A stretch of DNA of 64,000 nucleotides from Hirudinaria manillensis (Eukaryota > Annelida > Clitellata > Hirudinida > Hirudinidae): positions 2,501 through 66,500 of the forward strand of contig CM067531.1 of NCBI GenBank assembly GCA_034509925.1, written 5' to 3'. Below the pieces are notes generated by a model, which saw only the letters and a program-made list of their open reading frames with translations, searched no databases and was not told the origin of the DNA. The translations under genes were made by a program, and so were the position numbers. Of this stretch, positions 15,369 to 28,400 are shown one piece after another; the stretch's first letter is position 1; every line of letters begins with the position of its first letter.

Positions 15369-16545
15369 ACTTTATCTATTCAGATCTTCACCCTTAAGGA
15401 GAGGTTGTGAGGAAGTGTCCAATTAAATAATTTAACCGGTTGGTCGCACGCACGGTTGTAATCCAGTCGACGGCAGATGTTGGCTAAGTTGAAGTAAGCG
15501 TGCATTCCAGTTTTCATTTAAGAATTTCTTATTGAATATATCATTCAACAAATCTGTCGCTGATGCTCTGAATCCCTTTGGCACTTCCTTGTCAGGGGCA
15601 TATGCTGCCTTTAAAAATTTTAGGATATGCAAATGAATGATATTGCACAAAAGTTTTAGGATATGCCAATATATGATATTGCACTTCTGGAGGTTTACTT
15701 GGCAACAGCTGGAATAGTTAATTTCATTCTTATATTATCATTAACATTATTATATTAAAGTTCAGAGAGGCTAGAAACTCAATCCCCAAGAGGAGACACT
15801 CATAGTCCAGCTTGTTCCGACTAAGTGATATGAGTGCTAAGTACTTTATGAAATTATGAATAATGAGTCTCATTTTCCACATCAAACTGTGAAACATTAT
15901 TTCACCACTACTTGATAATTTCCACTTTGAGGCTTCACATTAAACAATTTCCTACAAAGCTTGTTTTAATAGACACATCAACACAGGTCTCCTCAATATC
16001 TAGATGCATTTCTCGATGTTGCATCATATTATTATTGTAACATTATTATGGGTTAGGATTACATTTCATTATATATAGATATAAATTATATATTTATTTT
16101 ATAATTATTATAATAATAATAATTAAGTCTCACGATTAAGTTTATATTACTTTTTTAATTTATTTTTGATTCATTTTGTATGTCACTATAGTAACTACAT
16201 AAATCTCAGTAGGCAGAAGCCTTTTCCAAATTGTTAAATATCAAGGATCTGGACACCATTAAGTAATCTCCCTATATTAAAAATGAGGGACACGGATTTA
16301 ATTTCGAGTGGCATAATTGGTGTAATATTTCATAATATAATAGGTGTAATATAACATAATTCGAGTGGTAAATATTTTGCATCGACAATTTGGTCGACTA
16401 CGTAATGAAATTGCTATGTTTTCCTTTTCAAGACGTTTCAGTTTCGAACGGAAGTGTTTACAGAATCGTCTCGATTAAAAAGCTCTCTAACTATTTTACT
16501 TATTTTGTTTGAAGTACTAATGTATACTAGTATTGGATTTAAGGT
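15369..16545. other. Intergenic, no gene seen
   Basis: A 72-codon frame on the minus strand (15432-15650) has no recognisable domain. The remainder is AT-rich with a small TAATAATAAT run near 16108. The peripherin-like promoter should lie at its right end. Confidence 0.5.
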
Positions 16546-19500
16546 ATGATGTGCCCATGTCTAAATTTCACTTTTGCGGAAAAAGGTCATGGTGTGATTT
16601 AATATTTTAGTTGGTTGTATAAGAACTAATTCACTCCCTATATTTAGGTCGACAAAGGCTCTTGCTAATTGAGAGGATTTTTGACATTATTGTGGTAGGT
16701 GGCTTCATAATTTTGGTATTCGCAGGAGCAGAAATTATAACGAAATACTCAGTTACTCTAAGTCTTATTAAGGATTTTGATGCATTTTTACTGGCGAGAA
16801 TACTAATCTGGAATGGAATCATCGGATCGTTTTTACAGCTCTTCGGTATCTAATCCAGTTAATAGTCATTTACAGCTAATTATTGAGGTTACGTAATTTT
16901 AACATCTTTAGGGAGGCTGAGCGACAATGCAATTCTCAGTTAATAGGACGTTATTTTTTTCTTTCACCCTTAACAAATTGGGGGGGGGGGGGGAAGAACT
17001 ACAATTCAGTTGGGAGTTTGGGGAGGAGGAGAAGGTTCCCCCCCCGCTTCACAAATAATATATGATCGTACTTTGATTTAATAGCGTGGATTTCTTTATT
17101 AGTTACTCCTGATTTGTAAATGTCTACATGCTCGATGTGTTTAGCTGCAACAATTAGCAGTGGAATGCCTGGCTAATAGCTGCTTGTTGTACGATAAACA
17201 CCGATTTCTATTTATGCTAGCTAGTCCAGCAGAGGATGTTGATGTAAAAGTAATTTATTGGAATCAGGGGTAATCTTGACTGGTCCAGACTCCCTGAGCT
17301 TGCTGACTCAGTAGTGCTGTAAAAGCAGGTCTCTGTTCCTTCCAAATTTAGTTATTTAGCACCAATTAACCCCCTCATTTAAATGGATTAAATCACTGAA
17401 ATAATTCCTGGTCAACTTGTAGGAGCTTGCATTGCAAAATATCAATAAATGCTATACAAAATAATATTTCACCTAATAACCCATTTTAAGCTTTTTTAGG
17501 GGAGAAGGTGTTAGGCCTTCAAATAACGTCGTTAATAATCCTTTTTAATATCAGATATTTGCACCTGTTGGATGAAAGCACGTGTCGAATACAAAAAATC
17601 TGGATTAAAAATCGTGAAAATATTTCAAATATTGAAGATAGGTTTGCTATCATCTTTGTTAATCACTGGTGCTGTCCTAATCGTCCAATCAGCTCAGCTT
17701 ACATTTGAATTAAAGGTTGCTAGAAGAACGTTCTGAGATGATAGTTTATTTATTATTATAATTATTCCAAGCATGGGTGTAAGAAGCAACAGAAGCAAAA
17801 TTAAAAACTAAACATCATAAATTCTGTTGCCATAATAATTGTCAGCGGAAATATTAAAATAGACGCTTTATAAGCCAACACCACTTATTCTGGTAAAACA
17901 CTCCAGTGATTTATGAATCCGTTGGTAAAATCTCTGTGGGCCAGTGGAATTGCTAGCTTTAAGCGACGTCCCTTGTTCTAACTTCCGGGCAATACATCAA
18001 TAAGGGACCTGCAGCAGATGATAGAAATTAAATGCCTAATTCACGGATGCAAAACAGTCCATTGCAAAATTGGAAGTTCTTAAGTAACGTCTCGATATAG
18101 CAAAGGAATATGAATACCTCATTATGTCCTTTAATAATATCTATTTTTCGACAATCGCAGACAGGTTTTCTTCCGGCATTAAATAACTATTCTAAACTTC
18201 CAAACGTGAAGGAGAAAATAGATATTTTGCAGCAGCATTTCAGCTGTTGCGGAGACAGAGACTATCAGGACTGGTTTTCGATCCAGTGGGTTCCCGATAT
18301 TTATCTTCAGCCCAATGCACCAAGGATTGGACAGGTTACATTGAGAGCATTGTTATTTTTCTTTCCAAATAGAGGAATGCATTAAATTTGGAGGTCAATT
18401 TTGTTAAATCAAAATACATGTTAAATAATAAAAAAACATTCATAATCTGAGACAATCAAGTCTTCAGATTTTTATAGTGTTAATAAAGACGATACAAATA
18501 TTATGGACAAATTTTAAAAAATCTTTGGTTATCCTACTTTGATTATTAATTTTTTTTATAAGAATGTACCGTTCAGTTGCTGTGATCCTTCAGCTATGAG
18601 ACCTTGCTTATCAAGCAAAATCGACGTCTTCTATCCAAACTACGACAAAGATAAGGATAAAACAATCTTTTTTAAAGGATGCAGGCGAAGCTTTGAGATT
18701 TCTTATAAAATCTTTATAATCAAATGGATCGTCATTCCATGGGGAATTACCACAGGAACATATATTTTACATATAGTTGCATTCAGGTAAGCGCAGAATC
18801 AAAATTGAAGTTATGTTTGAATTCACTAATACTTAAAACATTGCTTAAGACATTAGTCTTTTGTCCTGCCGTCAAGCTGACATTATCTTCCTTATTCTTT
18901 GGTCTAAGTTCTTGATATTCTTTCGTCTTACTCAGCCAGCACTTCCAGGAGAGGCCCGTTTTGTTTAGCCGTTAATTCATGAAAACTCACTTTAAATAGC
19001 TTCAAACGTTATTTAGTAAGCACATTCACGTTAAATAATATCTCTGCACCAACGACTACTTTAGCGAGAATTTTCAAACTAAATAACATCAAAATTGTTT
19101 AGCTGATGGGACAAAACAGGCTACCCGCCTTCAGCCTTCGCTGGGTAGTTATCATTACGTAAACAGACACATTTGCTCTAAGTCTTGGCGCTTCCATAAA
19201 GATAACATATTCAACATATTCAATCAAGTTTTCTTGTGAAATGCACAAATGTCTAATTTATTACTCTATCAATATTAATCGTATTTATATCCTTACATAT
19301 CATTCATTTAACTTTCATTTTACTGTTCATAATTATTATGCAAATGTGAGTCACCAGTCGTGGGGCGAAACTTTAATTTGATGAAATGAATAATTAAATA
19401 AAATAATTATATTCAACCAAAGAGATCAAACAATTCGTTCCGCTCAATGCAGAATTAAATCCAAAAACTCAAGTAATTGCTAAGGCATTAGAAAGGTGTT

Positions 19501-20594
19501 AAGGTACTTACCTCTGGAAAAATATGGGAGCAATCCCCGACAATTTTGATTGTTGAAAAGTAATAAGTATTACTAGAACACAATTACGATGTCCACACTC
19601 GATTGGGTTTCTTGGATAGTTCCTGGGTGTCTTAGCTGGTATTTCATTAAATTACGGTGCATATGTTACGTTTACAAATATGCATTTGCAATCTTTTCTA
19701 TGTGTCAAAAGTTACGATAATTTAATAAAATCATAATTGCAATTTCATATTTTAGTTGTTCTAATCATTAATTACGAATGATCAGATGTTTGCAAACAGC
19801 GACCTCGACGGATTCATAAAATCAAGCCTTCCGGGGAGTTGGATGAAATTAAGGGTTTAACTTTTTCGATTGTTGCAATATCTCAATAATTTGGAGACTT
19901 AAGTGACTTACACTTCGTTCTGGTTTACTGCATAGCACTATATTAACGATAGCAATTTTGCATGTTTTTTAAAATTTAGTTGATTTAAAAAATACAAGCA
20001 ATAAACAACAAATGAAACAGCAAGCAATTGTTATTCAATTCTTAGAAGGCAATAGACGTCGAAGAAATGTTGATACAGCAGGAAATCACTCAGATCCGAC
20101 GCAATCTCGGACATTTTACACTCCCACCAATTGCGGCAAAACCGAGACAAAGAGCAATTTTATCAGGGGATACCAATTCCGCATTGAACGCGTTCGATTC
20201 GAGAAGCAAATTAATTCAAGAATGCCGCGTCACCCGAACCCCTTTCAAAACTCGTTACTGGATAGTTGTGCCATGGCAAACACTTTTCTTCTGTCTAAGG
20301 GCTCCTCCAGTATCTCAAAAGAATTGCGGCCAAACTTTTGCGCTATCACGGACAATCAACACAAAGCTCAGGAAACGTCCACCACCGAACTTAATGCATA
20401 GGGCGGTTTATTTAGTCTTCTGTCCAAATATAAACATTCTCGACATCTATTTCAATGCTTGCTCTCATCCGAAATCAAACTTATTGGCAGACATTTGTAA
20501 TTTTTATCATCTTTTGAACAATACTTCTGGCAGACATTTTTCAGTTCAGATACTAAACTGCTACCCATGGTGGGAGTATCAGCCCAATGACTAA
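16546..20594 (+). CDS. Peripherin/RDS-like tetraspanin
   Basis: Exons 16546-16585, 16648-16845, 17555-17715, 18161-18334, 18563-18786, 18936-18957 (22 nt), 19786-19854 and 20046-20594; phases close, about 478 residues. It is a four-pass membrane protein of the peripherin-2/ROM1 branch. The N-terminus (LNFTFAEKGRQRL) aligns with peripherin VKFDQKKRVKL, followed by TM1-TM3. The large loop holds the signature SCCG (exon 4), DWFSIQW, VPFSCCDP, RPC and KGCRR (exon 5), and TM4 ends exon 5. The small exons give DGFIKSSLPGSW, resembling the peripherin tail EGWLLENSVPETW. Oddities: no cysteine at the position of peripherin Cys150, and a loop shortened between IQW and PFSCC. Exons 2-5 are secure. Exons 1, 6, 7 and especially the long last exon are inferred from splice phase and weak similarity; the true stop may come earlier. 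Confidence 0.75.
16980..17045. repeat. 14-G homopolymer and nearby 8-C run
   Basis: Fourteen G residues (16980-16993), then GGGGAGGAGGAGAAGG and eight C residues (17038-17045), within intron 2 of the peripherin-like gene. It could form a G-quadruplex or be an assembly-prone homopolymer. Confidence 0.85.
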
Positions 20595-21556
20595 ACACAA
20601 AATGAGGCATCTTATCAATTTCAACCAAACAAAAACGAAACAGCATTATTTCAGACAGATAATCCAAACAACCATACAAAGAGATACATAAAAAGATTTA
20701 CTTGTGTTTCTAAAATGTAAAAAGTAGGATGGGTCTTTAACGCAGTAGGTTTCCAATGATCCCATCAACAGATAACACATGAAATGCAACATCTTTTAAA
20801 TATTGTTGTAGTGGTACCAAGCAAAAGAAATGAGCTTTGTAACAAAAAAACTTATTTTTAAGAGTACAAAATATATTCAATTCTGAGGCTAGAGCAGTCT
20901 GTTGATGAAAACACTTTTTGTGATTTGAAACCACGGACAACTTGGGCGAAAAAAGATAAAAAAATCGAGAATACAATTACACGACTAGACTGCTTAAGCT
21001 GATTTTTCTTATATCTTTCCAACTAAGAACATTTTCAATATCATATTTACTCAAAATGTTTTAGCCAATAGAAGAAATACTCAATGATATATAATTAATA
21101 AGAAGATGGTATAATTCCTTTACTTTATCCAACAGAAAGCATAATTTGTAAACAAACATACTGCCACAAGGGTGAAAATAAATACATTTATCACTTGATT
21201 AACAATTTTAAGACATTGATGTTCCAAAGTGGCATTAATCATTTATAGGACTACTAGAATGATGGAGAGAGATTACCAATAAAACTTTCAAAAAGGTCCA
21301 TGACACAAGAAAACTTAAGAAAAAAGTAAACCATCAGGACAAAGACAGTAAGAATAATATAATTCATATCTGGCACATAAGCTGCAAAGATGTTGCAATG
21401 ACATTTGCATTCTCCAATGCCTCTCGATGCCTTTTCTGACAAGTGGACCTTTTAGTCAATTTTTTAAAAGTCAGTAATTCTTCCTTTTGAAGTACGTCAG
21501 ATAAATTACAAAAAGCTGAGAGAAGGGTCTAGATCCAGCCAAATCATTTTCAGTCA
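20595..21556. other. Convergent intergenic region
   Basis: Lies between the 3' ends of the peripherin-like gene (plus) and the SUEL-CUB receptor (minus). Short frames on both strands have no recognisable content. It presumably holds both 3' untranslated regions. Confidence 0.5.
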
Positions 21557-24500
21557 CTAAATTTGATTATTTATTGATCCAGAACTCTTGCTGATCTCTG
21601 TAATTCCAACATTCTTGCCTTTAACATCAGCAAAGTGGTTTTGTGCAAAAGAACCATCAGGATTAGGCAGAGGAAAGCGGAGAGTATCATCGCAGGTACA
21701 CCTTAAGTCGCCACCGCCAAAGCCAGGCCGATGGCGGTGAGCGGCTACCACGACCGTGCCGTCATTGCTCGGCAGCACGGGCCTCGGCATCGTGGTCGCC
21801 GGAGGCTTGTATTGATGGGCCGGCGGTGGATGCGGAAACGGCAGAGCGCTCGCGGTCATCGTCGAGGTTTGCCGATTGCCGACCAGTTCCGTTTCTTCGG
21901 TGCAAGCATTGCCGTCCAAGACAAAGTAATGGTTCTCCTCTTGAGAGCCATAAACTCCGTCGTTCGAAGGACCGGGCATTCGCCTCAGAGCGGTACTTTT
22001 TGGATCGAATCTGCTTCTGATCGGTCCTACGCACCTAGTCAAAAATTGGGTCCCCGGAGGAGGGTATCGAGCACGGTAATTCGTAGCGCCCGGATATTCG
22101 GCACTCGCATCCGTTCTGTGTAGTTGGACGGTTACACGATTCGGCTGGTTCATTCCCGGGGGATAGAATCTCACCACTCCGTATGGCACGGGGCCATCGT
22201 TCCTGCACCAACTGTTGCCCTGGACTTGAGAGTTTTGAGTAGGGAGGGATGGAAGAGGTCTCGTATCCATCTTAGCCATTTCTTGCATCGCATAAGTGTT
22301 GTCCCTCTGTGCCCCCATCAGGAGATCGGCCGAAGCTCGTCTCGATCTGTTGGCAGCAAAGGCTCCCGTGTTCGCGTACGGTGCCGTCTTTGCCAAGAGG
22401 GCCGGATGCAACGGACCGGCTCCCATCTCCCTGAATTCAAATTCTGAGCAAGCTGCACCGTAGATGTTTGGATCATCTTTGTGCTTCGAATCATACTGAT
22501 TTCTTTTCAAGCACACTAGACCTGTGGTGAGAATTAGGACTCCTAAAATTATGGCACAAGCGATGACAAGTGCCATTATTACTCCCATTGGCATATCAAA
22601 CAAGGTCGAAGAAAAGATGTTTGTCCCCCCTCCTACATCTGACTTCTGTGATTCAGCTTCAATTAATCCAGGAGCTGGAGGACAGATTCCTAGATCTTCA
22701 AGACCCTCCCAAGTTTTATCCTTACAGGTGAGGGTCCACTTGATGTTGGTTTCGGGGCAGTCTATTTCACAGTTGTCCCCATACCTTTTCATGCGACTAA
22801 AACGAGGCGGAATTACATCGGCACAGCCTACGACTTCATAATAAATGAGGAATTGCCCTCCAACATTGCTCAGCTGATCGTCATGTACATGAATTTCAAT
22901 GGTATTGCTAACTGACAGGTAGAAGTGGCTGACCCGACCCCTTCCTCCACAATAGTAAAAGTCCTTTGGGTTGGCCTTTTCCTTCACTGTCACATACTTT
23001 TTATGGCAGGAAGATGAATCAGAAACTAGAGTGGGATGTCTTCCTCCAAGACTGTGGTGGTTGGATGCAACATGTTTGTCTGAGTCAACTATGGTCAAAT
23101 TCACAACTTGTCCTGGTGGCACTTGAAGGTACCAAGGACATCTGGAGTTTCCACACTGAGATGAAATGCGACTGTCCAACGTGACTATGCTGCCGAGGTA
23201 GCCTTTAGACTGCGTGAGCTTGGCATATTCAGAATTCTCACAGCTAAAGCAAGCACTTTTCTCAACTAAAATTAGAAAGAGTTGGGGATGCAAAATCTCC
23301 AGAGAGAAAATTAGCTTTACCACTATGCTAAAAAAAAGCTTATAATTCTTCTGCTTTCTAAGACTCAGTAAAATTGTTAAATTTAAAATGTGTTTGGAAT
23401 AATAGAAAGTTTAATAGAAAAAAAAGACTCAAGCATTTCTAAACTACCTATTAATATAATTTTAGGCAATACTATATCAAAATAAAGCATCAAGCATGAA
23501 TCATAAAGTAAAAAAAAAATAAAGTATACTTAAGACCAAAATATTACCAAGCAACTTAACTGCTGACCTGAAACACAGTTGTAAATGAGAGAAATTATAA
23601 TGTTTTTTTCTTCAAATCCAGCACAATCTAATCTGTCTTTTAACTTCATTCCATATTCCCTTAGTTCCACTGTACAACTCCATTTACCTAGACATGATTT
23701 TTCCATATCTGAAGTGATGTCCAGGCTACAGTTACCAACAGTGGAATTTGGATCAAATTTTTTACCTGGTAAATGTAAAAATGGTGCTTAATATTAATTG
23801 AAATTTTCTAAATCATGAAAAAATATTACATAAAAAATATGTAACAAGTCCATTTTTTACAAAATTAAAAGTTGAAAAGCATTGCAACTAACCACTGTTG
23901 CAATCCTCAACTGATTGATGCAATATGGCACTTTGAAACACCACAACTTGACTATGTGGGCAATCAGACTCAAAGTTGTCATAAATACAGTATAGCTGTG
24001 AATCTGTGATTTGAAAGATATGATCTAAGGATGTTTTACAATTTCAGTGAATCCTAATTAAATCATAATTTTTAATTCAAATCTTAATTATTATAGTAAT
24101 CATAATTATTCCTTAAAATATAAAGCATAATAATAGTATTGCAAAATATTGATTTACATCCATATCGTCTTAATAATACATAATTTCCTAGTGAATTCCA
24201 AATAGCCATTACAGAATCAAACATGCTTATCCTTTGACAAATAAAGAGAAATAACATATATATGTTACTATCAAAGTAGCCCTAATATGAGGAAAAAATT
24301 TGTGGTTCAAAATATCTTGTCAGACCATCTGAAATGGTTACAAATCATTACAAACATTATTCGCATATTATTTATGTCCAGCAAGGGCTGATCAGCCCCT
24401 CGTTGAAGCTTATAAGAAAAACTCAAAACTACTTCTATGACAATTGAAATCATAATGCACAGGCTCATTGCCACCACAAAATTCATTGTATAAGATTTAC

Positions 24501-25461
24501 AAATGATAAATATCTGGATCTGCCATGATGTTAACATGACAAAAATAAAATAATATTGAAAGGCAGTGCAATTCATCAAAGATTTGTTTGTTGAGTTTTA
24601 AAGCTTCAATTGTTCTTTGGCTATTTCACTTATAGTAGAATATTTTCTCAACCTTCATTATAGAAAATGACAAATTGATTCATCAGAATTCTATATGCAT
24701 GGACAAGAATGTGCATAAACAGGAGTACAAGTTCTCACATTATTCCACTAGAATATATACCAATATATTTTAAACCAAACTAAGAAAAATATTAAAATCA
24801 TGCATAAATAAAGGCCTCCAAAATACTATGAAATACAATATATTTTTCCTCTCATTATAAAGTTGATAACCATATTCCTACATTCCCCTTCTTGTAGCTT
24901 ATCTCCACATCTCATATTCACATTAGTGAGTCATGCCTAGTCAGTTCAACTACAGAGAGCCAATAAGGAATCACACAAGCATACACCAGAAGTGAAATCT
25001 ACCAGCAGACAACTTAGAATCAGTGGTGGGTCTAAGAGGAGAGCCATGACTTCTCCCCCATCATTCAAGAAGACAAAATTTTTAAAGTTTTATGACCATG
25101 GGGAGGCAGATTTGACCATTAGATTTACTATTTTAATAACATATAATGATTTTTTAATATTTTCCTACATGTTGTCATGAAACCCCTTTATTAAATGTTT
25201 TTTCCTCTTCCAAATTTTGCCCCTTTCCCACCAAAGTGTTCTAGATCTACCACTGCTTAGAACAGCACCACAATTATACACTTATACCACAATTAGATTG
25301 ATGCAATTATAATTTTCATTTATAAGAAGAATCTTAGAACAAACTTAAAGTGAAAATAAATGCATACCTTTATGAGTGTCTACAGGAAGTGATTCATCTG
25401 TACTTACTCCTGCCAGAATGAACACCACAAGCATCACAATTTCCAACACAAAAGTCAACAT
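21557..25461 (-). CDS. SUEL lectin-CUB-sushi single-pass transmembrane receptor
   Basis: Complement of exons 25368-25461, 23893-24003, 23568-23765 and 21557-23265; the phases close to 703 residues. Exon 1 encodes a signal peptide (MLTFVLEIVMLVVFILAG). Residues 34-134 read as a galactose-binding SUEL-type lectin domain (CPHSQVVVFQSAILH, then CLGKWSCTV). Residues 145-282 read as a CUB domain (GYLGS, CPWYLQVPPGQVVNLTI, FLIYYEVVGC). Residues 282-330 have the Cys and Trp pattern of a sushi/CCP module. A membrane segment lies at 362-386, followed by a cytoplasmic tail of about 315 residues rich in Pro, Tyr and Arg. The tail has RPLPSLP, an SH3 class I ligand type, and tyrosines in DNTYAM and DGVYGSQ. 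The tail exon is visibly GC-richer than its surroundings. The function is unknown; the layout suggests a cell-surface adhesion or guidance receptor. Domain calls are from motif reading only. Confidence 0.85.
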
Positions 25462-28400
25462 GTTGCTGATGAGGTTTGCTAGAATAGCTATAACAATTTA
25501 TATGATAGTCTTCCTTTTTAGCAGTAGTTATGATGGAAGGATATATAATTCACTGTCACATCAGATTTCTGTAAGAATCTGAAAGAGATCTGATTTTATA
25601 AGTGAACTGATTTAGTTATCTCTAAAAAAATCCAACATATGAGGGATTAAGCTCTCACTCAAACATGCTCTAAGTACTATTAAGCACACTTTCTGCTAAT
25701 CATTTTCACTACCTAACAGTTACATCTTTTGAGACAATGGAGATTCTGATCGATCGTTTAACCCAAACTTTTCAAACTTATGGAGAAGAATTCATTTGCC
25801 AACATAAAAAACAATTTTGCTTTACGTTTGTGACTGTGATAAAGTTTGACCAACGACAATGGCTAATGCTTACTAATATCAAATGATGAAAATACTCATG
25901 ATTAAAAACAACATATTTTTATCAGTGTTTAACAGAAAATAAGGAACAAGTTATAGCTAGACTTAATGACAGACAAATTTGTATTATCACTGCTTATTGA
26001 GTACTCAAATACTTTAGTCTAGAACATAAATACATATGGATATCCAGAGTTTGAGATAGTTTGTCTTTATTGCAAAGGTTTAGTAAGAATTATTTCATAC
26101 ATAAAACAGAAATGTTCAAGTCATGACAAGAATTTCTGAGCAAGCCAAAGAAATACTGGGTCTAGAAAATTTTGATAAAAAACAAAAATGAAAATTTTAC
26201 TAATGATAATGCTTGTATAGTAAATTAAAACAGATGGTGCATCATTCTTTACAAATTTTCTGTTGGTCGAATGTAATAAGTAACTAGCAATCATTGATTT
26301 CAAAATGTCATAAATTTCTCATGTCCCAATTGAATTTATTCATTCATTAAGAGAAAATTAAAAACAGTTCATTGTATTAAGTTCTCCATTATTGAAGAGA
26401 TTGTAAAAAAAAAGATTTAAACCAATAAAAAAAGACATTGAGTTAATCAAAAAGGTCTTTAAAAATGAGAGCAAACTGTACTATATAAATGTTTTAAATA
26501 ATGACTCAGTAAAAAAAATGCAAAGTTGAAGGCATGTTTTGAGCATAGAAATAAATCACATTTTACTTTTGAGATATTATTCAGTTGAAAAAAATGTCTC
26601 CAATATTAGTGTTAAAGAAAAATAATTATGTAGTGGCATAAAATTGAATTAACTTGAACTGAGATATTACACATAAATCTACAAGTCGATAAAAATTTAG
26701 AACACAGAGTCATTTAGCCATTGCAGAAGCACAATCTTTGACCCTGTTTCATTGATCAAATTTTTGACAGAAGGATTTTTGAATGAGATGTCTCAGAATT
26801 TCCACAACTAGAGAAGGGCATTTACCAATATCCTCCTTTGAAAAAAAACAGTTCTGAAGCTGCACAAACGCTTTGCCCTGTTTTAGAAATAGCTATCAAG
26901 CAAATCTAGACCTCTATAGAAGATATTCTTCATTGTCTCATTTCATTTATCATACATGTAGTCATCTTAGGCTACTATAAATTAGCGCATAAAGTTGAAA
27001 AAAAATTACCTAACCTCATAAGTTTTCTTTAGATTATAGCCTGTCCAAATAAAGTCCAATGTAACAAATTCGAAAAATGACTATAGTTTGGTTCGAATTT
27101 CTGACAACCTATTAGACTATACAAGCTTGATTATGTTGTGGGCGTTTCGGAACAATACGACTTTCAGCTTCTTATTGTCTACCAAATGATTCACAAAATT
27201 TTTACATACTAAACATCTAAATGCTGATCCCAATCTTACGATTTATTCCTCTGCCTTTCTTAAAGAAAAGCTGTTAGCTTGTATCCGCACTTCGAATTAT
27301 GTGATAACATCCTCGACATCATCATATGAAGAACAACAACGTTAAGCAGAACGGGATCTCTAAATTTAGCTTTTTGAGAAGCCTGCGAGACTGCTATTCA
27401 TGTACAAAGCAAATTTATTCGAAAAGTTCTCACTAACCTAAATAGGCAGGCTCGCGTAAATTTAATTAGAAATAATAAGCTACATAAAATAATATCGGTG
27501 CTAATCGGAATTAGCTTAGTAAGCGAATTTAATCCCATACGTTCAACAAGGACGGTAACAAAGCCGGATGCTCCATAGCTATGGGTCCTTGTACGCTGCG
27601 AAATCAATAGACTACAGCTAAGAGGAAAGAGAAAATATTTATGGAAAGCATTATTGAACTTTTTACTAGCTTGCGTGAAGGAAGGTAAAAAATGACAAAA
27701 TATTCGCTGGGGTTGCGTGCTTGGAATATAACCACAAAGTAAAAACTCCAGGTTGGCCTTATAGCAGTGATGGATAGTAACTCTTTACTTGTAATAAATA
27801 TAATTATTAACTCCGTCACCATTTTAGTAACGATTTACTAAATGACTAAGGAAACTAAAGTAACCAACATTTTGAGATTGAGCATTTCATGTTACTCTAG
27901 GTTATTAATAAAACCCAAATATGATTTAGAATCATAAGTAAAACCTGTTTGAAGTGACAGCTAGAACTTGCACAAAGAAATTACCCCTGTGAACAGGTTA
28001 TCCCTTTTATCAGGTATCTGTGTTAAAGAAAAATCGATTCCTAGAAAAATTATTGGTTGGGATCCAAGGTCAGGTTTTACCCTGCACTCGGGTTCCCCAA
28101 TTCGGAGATTTTACTTTACGCCGCGAGAGGACAGCTGGGTCTTGCCCGAGAAAGTGACCCTATCGGCAAGCCTTACCTTTTACCACGTATTTATTTCAAA
28201 CTAAAGTAAATTCGGTCCATAGAAAAACGGCCCTAAGGTCAGGTTTATTTCTGAGTGTCCCATATCAAACGTATTTCAGCAGATTAATGTTGGAAAACTG
28301 TTCTCAGTTGGTGGCCCAACTTTCACATCCAGAAGGAATAAATTAAGCCAAAAAAAATTTCCGTTTGAAGTGTAAGAAACATTATAGAAGTGGACCTTTT

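Noticed and set aside
15432..15650. Minus-strand 72-codon frame as a hAT transposase piece
   Set aside because: No hAT signature could be seen in it, unlike the fragment at 34943.
21731..22123. 130-codon plus-strand frame, with neighbours at 22124-22447 and 22524-22841
   Set aside because: Antisense shadow of the GC-richer last exon of the SUEL-CUB receptor.
24307..24579. 90-codon minus-strand frame as an extra exon of the SUEL-CUB gene
   Set aside because: It lies in the intron between exons 1 and 2. Exon phases close without it and it has no domain content.
27968..28204. 78-codon frame in the GC-richer patch
   Set aside because: No recognisable protein content, no splice support, and the patch is not extended by neighbouring frames.
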